In this document: one piece after another, positions 58,938 to 64,000 of the stretch
Numbering within the stretch: position 1 is the stretch's first letter
Layout: each line of letters starts with the position of its first letter
DNA from: an uncultured Lachnospiraceae bacterium
GTDB lineage: Bacteria > Bacillota > Clostridia > Lachnospirales > Lachnospiraceae
DNA length: 64,000 nt
Direction: 5' to 3'
NCBI GenBank assembly: GCA_910585005.1
Contig: CAJUCN010000006.1
Location: 1-64,000 of the forward strand
Translations under genes and position numbers: made by a program
The notes under the pieces: generated by a model
Seen by the model: the letters and a program-made list of their open reading frames with translations, nothing else
Database searches by the model: none
Told to the model about the DNA's origin: nothing

Positions 58938-60239
58938 CTAATTTTTTCTTCCGCCAAGAAGCTGCTTCACCGTCTTTTGTGGATTAAACACCTCAATGTC
59001 ATCAGGTACGTTCTGTCCACAGGTTATATAGGACATTGAAGCGCCCGTATGAAGTTTTAAGTTGAGAAGATTCCCCAACGTCGTAGTCTCATCAAGCTTG
59101 GTAAAGATCAGTTTATAATCGGTCATCGCCGAGTAAGTATCCGCTATACTCAGCAAATCCCTGTATTTTGTGGTTGCAGAAAGCACAAGGAAAACTTCTT
59201 TCTCTGCAAGCCCATCCGCTGCATGGATAAACGCATTCATTGCTTCCCGCTGCGGTTCGTTCTGATGGGAATGGCCTGCCGTATCCACCAGGATGAAATC
59301 ATATTCCTTATAGTCCTTAAGCGCCTGTTCAATCTCTTCCGTAGAATAGATCACTCTAAAGGGCACCTCCAGAATATTTGCGTAAGTGCGGAGCTGTTCC
59401 GCGGCTGCGATCCTGTAAGTATCCGCAGTAAGAAGCGCCACCCGTTTTTTGCCTTCTACGCTGAATTTGGAAGCGATCTTGGCAATGGTAGTTGTCTTTC
59501 CTACTCCGGTAGGGCCTACAAAAAAGACTATTTTACTCCCTTTTTCCGCCGGAACGATTCCCGCTGGCTTCCCAAATTTCAAAATCATCTTTTGGTAGAT
59601 ATTAGTCAACGTATAATCAAAAGGCATATTAGGCTTGCTATTTTTTTCAATTTCATCAAGGATCTGGTTTACATACTGTTCACTGACTTCATTATCCAGC
59701 ATAGCATTATAGAGCAGCTTCATAAACCGCTCCAATTCGCTGATCTCCTCTTCCTTCTCGCCCTCTTTTGGCTTTTCTTTCTCTTTTTCCTTTTCTTTTT
59801 CCTTTTCTTTCTGCTCCTCTTTTCCTTCCTCCGATTTTTGGAGCTGTTGTTCCAAAAGGCTTTGAAGACTGTCCAGCTTCTCTTCTATCGCACTGGAATC
59901 CTTAGGGTTCTCACCCATGTCAAAGAAATCCGTCTGCGCCGGCCTTGCGCTGGCAAAAACTTCCGCCTCCTGCATCCCCCTTCGCCCGTCCGGCTGGATC
60001 CCAACACCTGCACCGCCCGGAATCTGCTGTATCTGCCGGTTCTCCGCCCTGCCTGCCGTGCGTTCCTGTTCCTCCTCAAGCGCCACAGTCACTTCCACCA
60101 TCTGAGGCATCAAAAAGCTAAAGATCCCTTTGCGCTTTACATTCCGCACATTCATGATCACCACATTGCTGCCTAATTCTTTCTGGGCCGCTTGGGATGC
60201 CTCTTCTTCTGTTTTCCCTTGAAATTTTTTAATTATCAT
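58938..60239 (-). CDS. flhF: FlhF SRP-type GTPase
   Basis: 433 residues. The N-terminal B domain (MIIKKFQGKTEEEASQAAQK) is followed by a long charged linker with a run of Lys-Glu repeats encoded by GAAAAAG-type 12-bp repeats (about 59768-59815), then the NG domain with P-loop FVGPTGVGKTTTIAKIA, DTAGHSHQN and TKLDETTTLGNLLNL. It sets the site of flagellar assembly as a homodimeric GTPase. It overlaps flhA by 4 bp. Confidence 0.96.
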   Translation of the reverse strand: MIIKKFQGKTEEEASQAAQKELGSNVVIMNVRNVKRKGIFSFLMPQMVEVTVALEEEQERTAGRAENRQIQQIPGGAGVGIQPDGRRGMQEAEVFASARPAQTDFFDMGENPKDSSAIEEKLDSLQSLLEQQLQKSEEGKEEQKEKEKEKEKEKEKPKEGEKEEEISELERFMKLLYNAMLDNEVSEQYVNQILDEIEKNSKPNMPFDYTLTNIYQKMILKFGKPAGIVPAEKGSKIVFFVGPTGVGKTTTIAKIASKFSVEGKKRVALLTADTYRIAAAEQLRTYANILEVPFRVIYSTEEIEQALKDYKEYDFILVDTAGHSHQNEPQREAMNAFIHAADGLAEKEVFLVLSATTKYRDLLSIADTYSAMTDYKLIFTKLDETTTLGNLLNLKLHTGASMSYITCGQNVPDDIEVFNPQKTVKQLLGGRKN

Positions 60240-62275
60240 GCTGTCACCATCCCTACAGACTGTAATTCAATATTACTGTCTATTTCATTATAAGAAACCA
60301 CTACCAAATCTTTATAGTAATCTTCTGTCAAACGTTTAAAATACATCCGCACGATCGGGGACGTGATAATGATCGGGTTCTTCCCCAGACTTTCCAGTTT
60401 GTCGGTCTCATTACCCACTGACTTCATGATCGCTTTGGTCTTTTCAGGGTCAAGAGTCAAATACGCCCCTGTTTCCGTCTGTTTCACGCTTCCCATAATC
60501 TCCTGCTCTAATTTAGGATCCAGCGTCACCACACTGGTGGTTTCATTGGCCGGGAAGAACTTGCTTGAAATAGCCCTTTTAAGACTCTGGCGCACATACT
60601 CCGTTAAGATATCCGTATCCCGCGTGGTAGCGGCATAGTCGGCAAGGGTCTCAAAAATCGTAAGCAGATCCCTGATGGAAATCCCTTCCTTCAAAAGATT
60701 CTGGAGTACTTTCTGAATTTCACCGATTCCAAGCAGTTTCGGATAAAGTTCATCCACAAGCGAAGGATTGGTTTCCTTTAAGTTGTTGACCAGATTTTGT
60801 ACATCCTGCCTGGTGAGAAGCTCTGAGATATACTGTCTGATAATCTCTGTTAAGTGAGTTGCAATAATTGACGGCGGGTCTACAACCGTATACCCCATAC
60901 TCTCCGCCCGTTCCCTCTGCCCTTCTGTAATCCAGATCGCCGGCAGATGGAAAGAAGGCTCAAAAGTAGGGATACCCGTGATCTCTTCCTCCACATACCC
61001 TGGGTTCATGGCCATATAATGGTCAAATAAGATCTCCCCTTCACTGACCTGTATTCCTTTGATCTTAATAATATATTGGTTGGGATTTAACTGTATATTG
61101 TCGCGGAGACGTATAATTGGAACTACCGTCCCCAGCTCCAGGGCGATCTGCCGTCTGATCATAACCACCCGGTCAAGAAGATCCCCGCCCTGGTTCACAT
61201 CAGCAAGTGGAATAATGCCATAACCAAATTCCAGCTCGATAGGGTCTACCTGAAGAAGGCTGTTTACATTTTCCGGCTGGCGTATCTCCTCTGCCGCCGC
61301 CTCCTCAGCGCCAACCTCGCTTTCAATCTGAGCCGTCTCTATGGTTCCTGCAATCATCCTTCCTGTAACAATAAATGCAAGCCCCAGTGCGATAAAAATA
61401 ATATCCGGAAGCGGCGTAACGATTCCAAGACCTGCAATAATTGCGCCTACAATATAAAGCACCTTGGGAATCCCAAAAAGCTGACGGATCAATACGCTTC
61501 CGAAATCTGCATCCTTTGACCCCTTGGTCACCAGGATACCGGTTGATAAAGAAATTAAAAGAGAGGGAATCTGGCTCACCAGACCGTCCCCGATAGTCAA
61601 GATCACATATTTATCAAGAGCTGCGCCAAATTCCATATTCTGCCGGAGCACACCCATTGCAATTCCGCCCGCCACATTTACAAATGTGATGATAAGCCCT
61701 GCAATAGCATCCCCCTTTACATACTTCACAGCACCGTCCATGGAACCAAAGAAATTAGCTTCCTCCTGAATCTTATCTCTTCTCTGTTTCGCTTCAGCGT
61801 CTGTAATTGCACCCGTATTTAAATCCGCATCAATCGCCATCTGTTTACCTGGCATCGCATCCAGCGTAAACCTTGCCGTTACTTCCGCAACCCTCTCAGA
61901 ACCTTTGTTGATAACCATAAACTGTACCAGCAAAAGAATGATAAACACAATGATACCAACGATCAAATCGCCTCCGCCAACATAGCTTCCAAAGGTAGAT
62001 ACCACCTGTCCGGGATCTCCAGTGGTAAGAATCAATCTGGTGGATGAGATATTCAGCGCAATCCTGAATATTGTTGTAAATAAGAGTATGGTAGGGAAGA
62101 AAGAAAGATCCAGCACCTCCTTGGAAAACATGGTGCCAAACATGACGGTAAATGCTATCGCAATATTACAGGCAAGGAGCAAATCCAAAAGCCCGTTTGG
62201 AACAGGCACGATCATCATAATAAACGCAGCAAGTACATACGCCGCTATTGCAATATCCGCTTTTTTCATGCCCAT
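60236..62275 (-). CDS. flhA: Flagellar export apparatus protein FlhA
   Basis: 679 residues. The N-terminal half has about eight membrane helices with the conserved FHIPEP signature region (RISLNIS-like TIFRIALNISSTRLIL, KGSERVAEVTARFTLDAMPG, KQMAIDADLNTGAITDAEA). The C-terminal cytosolic domain docks chaperone-substrate complexes. It starts at GTG or ATG near 62275 after a GGAGG site. It follows flhB by 15 bp. Confidence 0.97.
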   Translation of the reverse strand: MGMKKADIAIAAYVLAAFIMMIVPVPNGLLDLLLACNIAIAFTVMFGTMFSKEVLDLSFFPTILLFTTIFRIALNISSTRLILTTGDPGQVVSTFGSYVGGGDLIVGIIVFIILLLVQFMVINKGSERVAEVTARFTLDAMPGKQMAIDADLNTGAITDAEAKQRRDKIQEEANFFGSMDGAVKYVKGDAIAGLIITFVNVAGGIAMGVLRQNMEFGAALDKYVILTIGDGLVSQIPSLLISLSTGILVTKGSKDADFGSVLIRQLFGIPKVLYIVGAIIAGLGIVTPLPDIIFIALGLAFIVTGRMIAGTIETAQIESEVGAEEAAAEEIRQPENVNSLLQVDPIELEFGYGIIPLADVNQGGDLLDRVVMIRRQIALELGTVVPIIRLRDNIQLNPNQYIIKIKGIQVSEGEILFDHYMAMNPGYVEEEITGIPTFEPSFHLPAIWITEGQRERAESMGYTVVDPPSIIATHLTEIIRQYISELLTRQDVQNLVNNLKETNPSLVDELYPKLLGIGEIQKVLQNLLKEGISIRDLLTIFETLADYAATTRDTDILTEYVRQSLKRAISSKFFPANETTSVVTLDPKLEQEIMGSVKQTETGAYLTLDPEKTKAIMKSVGNETDKLESLGKNPIIITSPIVRMYFKRLTEDYYKDLVVVSYNEIDSNIELQSVGMVTA

Positions 62276-62290
62276 CCTCCTTCTTTTACT

Positions 62291-63403
62291 TTATACTTTC
62301 CCTTTCAGGTGGTATACAAAAGCAAGTACTTCCGCCACCGCCTGATAAAGTTCCGGGGGAACTAAGCCCCCTACGTCCACATTGGCATAAAGCATTCGCG
62401 CCAACGGTTTATTTTCAACAATTTCTATGTTATTTTCCTTTGCCACATCCTTGATACGCTGTGCCAGATAATTTTCCCCTTTGGCAACCACATAGGGCGC
62501 ATCAAATCTATCCGGATCATATTTAATAGCAACTGCATAATGGGTAGGGTTCGTGATGACAACATCTGCCTCCGGCAGTTGCTGCATCATACGCCTCATG
62601 GAAGCTTCCCGCATACGCTGCTTTTGTTTACTCTTCACCTGAGGATCGCCTTCCTGGTTCTTATACTCATCCTTCACTTCCTGTTTGGTCATTTTCATGT
62701 CCTCATGGAACTTCCATTTCTGATAACCAAAATCCAAAAAAGCAATGATCATATAAACAGCAGCAACCCGTATCCCCAGATCCACTACGATCTCTCCAAT
62801 CAGCCCGATCGCCTGGTTTAAAGTAATATCATAAAGGAGAAAAATGTCTCCTACCCTGTCCTTCAAATAAGAATACACCATGTAGCCAATAAGTGCCAGC
62901 TTTAACAGGGATTTCAAAAGCTCTACCAACGAATTTGGCGAAAAGATCCTCGAAAATCCCTTGACCGGATTAAGCTTGTTAAATTTTGGCTTAAGAGGCT
63001 TGGTAGTAGGTTTCCATTTCACCTGTACAATATCACAGATAACCGCTACGGCCACGCCAACCAAAAGCACTGGCGCAAGGATGAACAAGATCTGGAGCAT
63101 CATCCCTCTGATCAATACCTGTAAAGACGCCACAGGCAGATTTCCGTTGTACATTTTCGCCACATCAGGTATCTGTCCATAAGACGCCGAAAACAATTCC
63201 AGGAAACGTTTTCCCAACGTCCCTAAATAAAGCTTCATCACCAAAAATAAGGATAAAAGACCAAATGCATTACCAATTTCCTTACTTTTTGCTACCTGGC
63301 CTTCCTTCCTGGCATCCTCAAGTTTTTTACTGGTAGGCTCCTCTGTCTTTTCCCCGCCAGGACCATCCTTTGCGAAAAACTGCAGGTTATACTGTAACAA
63401 CAT
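62291..63403 (-). CDS. flhB: Flagellar export switch protein FlhB
   Basis: 370 residues. A charged N-terminus (KTEEPTSKKLEDARKEGQVA), four membrane helices, then the cytosolic domain with the self-cleaving VITNPTHYAVAIKYD (cut between Asn and Pro). It switches export specificity from hook to filament. It lies 8 bp after fliR. The N-terminal first 14 residues (MLLQYNLQFFAKDG) are typical of clostridial FlhB. Confidence 0.97.
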   Translation of the reverse strand: MLLQYNLQFFAKDGPGGEKTEEPTSKKLEDARKEGQVAKSKEIGNAFGLLSLFLVMKLYLGTLGKRFLELFSASYGQIPDVAKMYNGNLPVASLQVLIRGMMLQILFILAPVLLVGVAVAVICDIVQVKWKPTTKPLKPKFNKLNPVKGFSRIFSPNSLVELLKSLLKLALIGYMVYSYLKDRVGDIFLLYDITLNQAIGLIGEIVVDLGIRVAAVYMIIAFLDFGYQKWKFHEDMKMTKQEVKDEYKNQEGDPQVKSKQKQRMREASMRRMMQQLPEADVVITNPTHYAVAIKYDPDRFDAPYVVAKGENYLAQRIKDVAKENNIEIVENKPLARMLYANVDVGGLVPPELYQAVAEVLAFVYHLKGKV

Positions 63404-63411
63404 TCCTCCTC

Positions 63412-64000
63412 CTAAAGCATAGTCTCTACAAATGAGACCACCGCCCGTTTCATTTGTGTGTAGATGAAATTGGCAGCTCCCGGCAGCATTGCCGTTGAAA
63501 GAAACAGGATACTAATACCTACCAACACCTTCATCTGGATACCAACCGCAAACATGTTAAGCTGCGGCGACACCTTGGCAAGAATTCCCAGTACGGAATT
63601 CAATATAATCATAACGGCGAAAATGGGGAGGCAAATCCGAAACCCAATAATGATATAATCGGACATAAACCCGATCATGGCAGCCATAAGCTCCTCGCTT
63701 TTAAACACCGCGCCGTTTACCGGTATCAAAAGATAGGTTTCCGCTAAAGCCTTTAACAGGTACCTATGCATCCCAGAGATCATCAGCATTAGCAGCACCA
63801 TATAATTATAGTAAATACCTGAAATCGTAGAACTCTGCTTGGTACTTGGATCCATCAAATTAGCCATAGACAGGCCCATCTCCATGTCCGCAATATGCCC
63901 GGCAAAAGAAACTACCGTACTGCACAAATTTGCGGCAAACCCGATCAATAGCCCTACCACCGCTTCCTTCATCACAATCACAAAATATCCCAACAAGGTT
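63412..64000 (-). CDS. fliR: Flagellar export apparatus protein FliR, cut by window edge
   Basis: The C-terminal 195 or so residues of FliR, out of about 260. Membrane helices include LLIGFAANLCSTVVSFAGHI and GFRICLPIFAVMIILNSVLG, with KVSPQLNMFAVGIQMKVLVG in between, the classical FliR/SctT pattern. The frame is open to the edge, and upstream codons are missing. It forms the export gate with FliP and FliQ and precedes flhB as usual. Confidence 0.93.
   Translation of the reverse strand, partial: TLLGYFVIVMKEAVVGLLIGFAANLCSTVVSFAGHIADMEMGLSMANLMDPSTKQSSTISGIYYNYMVLLMLMISGMHRYLLKALAETYLLIPVNGAVFKSEELMAAMIGFMSDYIIIGFRICLPIFAVMIILNSVLGILAKVSPQLNMFAVGIQMKVLVGISILFLSTAMLPGAANFIYTQMKRAVVSFVETML

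Noticed and set aside
59768..59815. Pyrimidine-rich 12-bp repeats considered as a phase-variable tract
   Set aside because: The repeat unit is a multiple of three inside the flhF linker, so slippage would change length and not frame.
59223..60176. 317-residue + strand open frame
   Set aside because: Antisense to flhF, and its Phe/Leu-rich stretch is the complement of the Lys-Glu repeat; not a membrane protein.

Overview
The window looks like a chromosome segment of a motile, Gram-positive anaerobe of the Lachnospiraceae (class Clostridia). I base this on PolC-type DNA polymerase III, the MEP isoprenoid genes ispG and dxr, the CheC/CheD chemotaxis style, the order frr-uppS-cdsA-dxr-rseP, BlaI/BlaR1, and a flagellar operon carrying DUF342 (FapA-like) and DUF6115-type genes. 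No 16S gene is present, so the genus is not determined.

Layout, left to right. (1) 1-2800 is a junk-rich accessory edge. It holds a blaR1/blaI pair with direct-repeat operators, broken conjugative-element genes (Maff2-like small membrane protein, C-terminus of a VirD4/PcfC coupling protein) and a beheaded S8 protease. (2) 2968-5196 is a PAS hybrid histidine kinase on the + strand. (3) 16077-5333 (minus) is a complete second chemosensory cluster: Hpt, REC-HD-GYP, PAS kinase, REC-degenerate HD-GYP, CheR, CheB, CheY, CheA, CheW, MCP. A close match to a sigma-28 promoter precedes it. (4) 16302-18158 holds an AraC regulator convergent with an FMN alpha-hydroxy-acid oxidase. (5) 25934-18210 (minus) is a compact type VII secretion (T7SS) operon: FHA-EssC ATPase, EsaB-like protein, five small WXG100-like proteins and a DUF2974-type lipase with a helical C-terminal tail. 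(6) 26259-28140 has a lipoprotein, a ZIP metal transporter and tRNA-Leu(CAG). (7) 28239-48003 is mostly housekeeping: polC, ispG, a 28-residue-repeat coiled coil, a Ser/Thr kinase/PP2C pair, rseP, dxr, cdsA, uppS, frr, pyrH, bactofilin, a polysaccharide deacetylase, a PBP1-GGDEF protein, tsf and rpsB. (8) 64000-48189 (minus) is the distal part of the main flagellar/chemotaxis operon: fliR', flhB, flhA, flhF, flhG, PilZ, REC-less cheB, cheA, cheW, cheC, cheD, a small membrane protein, fliA, DUF342 and three poorly known genes.

Together the genes describe a cell with two chemosensory sets, a c-di-GMP loop (GGDEF enzyme, one intact and one apparently dead HD-GYP, a PilZ receptor) and a T7SS. The sigma-28 made from fliA probably drives the second chemosensory cluster. 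The most promising undescribed unit is the T7SS locus. It encodes the ATPase, EsaB, several small partners and a lipase of 'reverse' domain order, but no EssA, EssB or EsaA.
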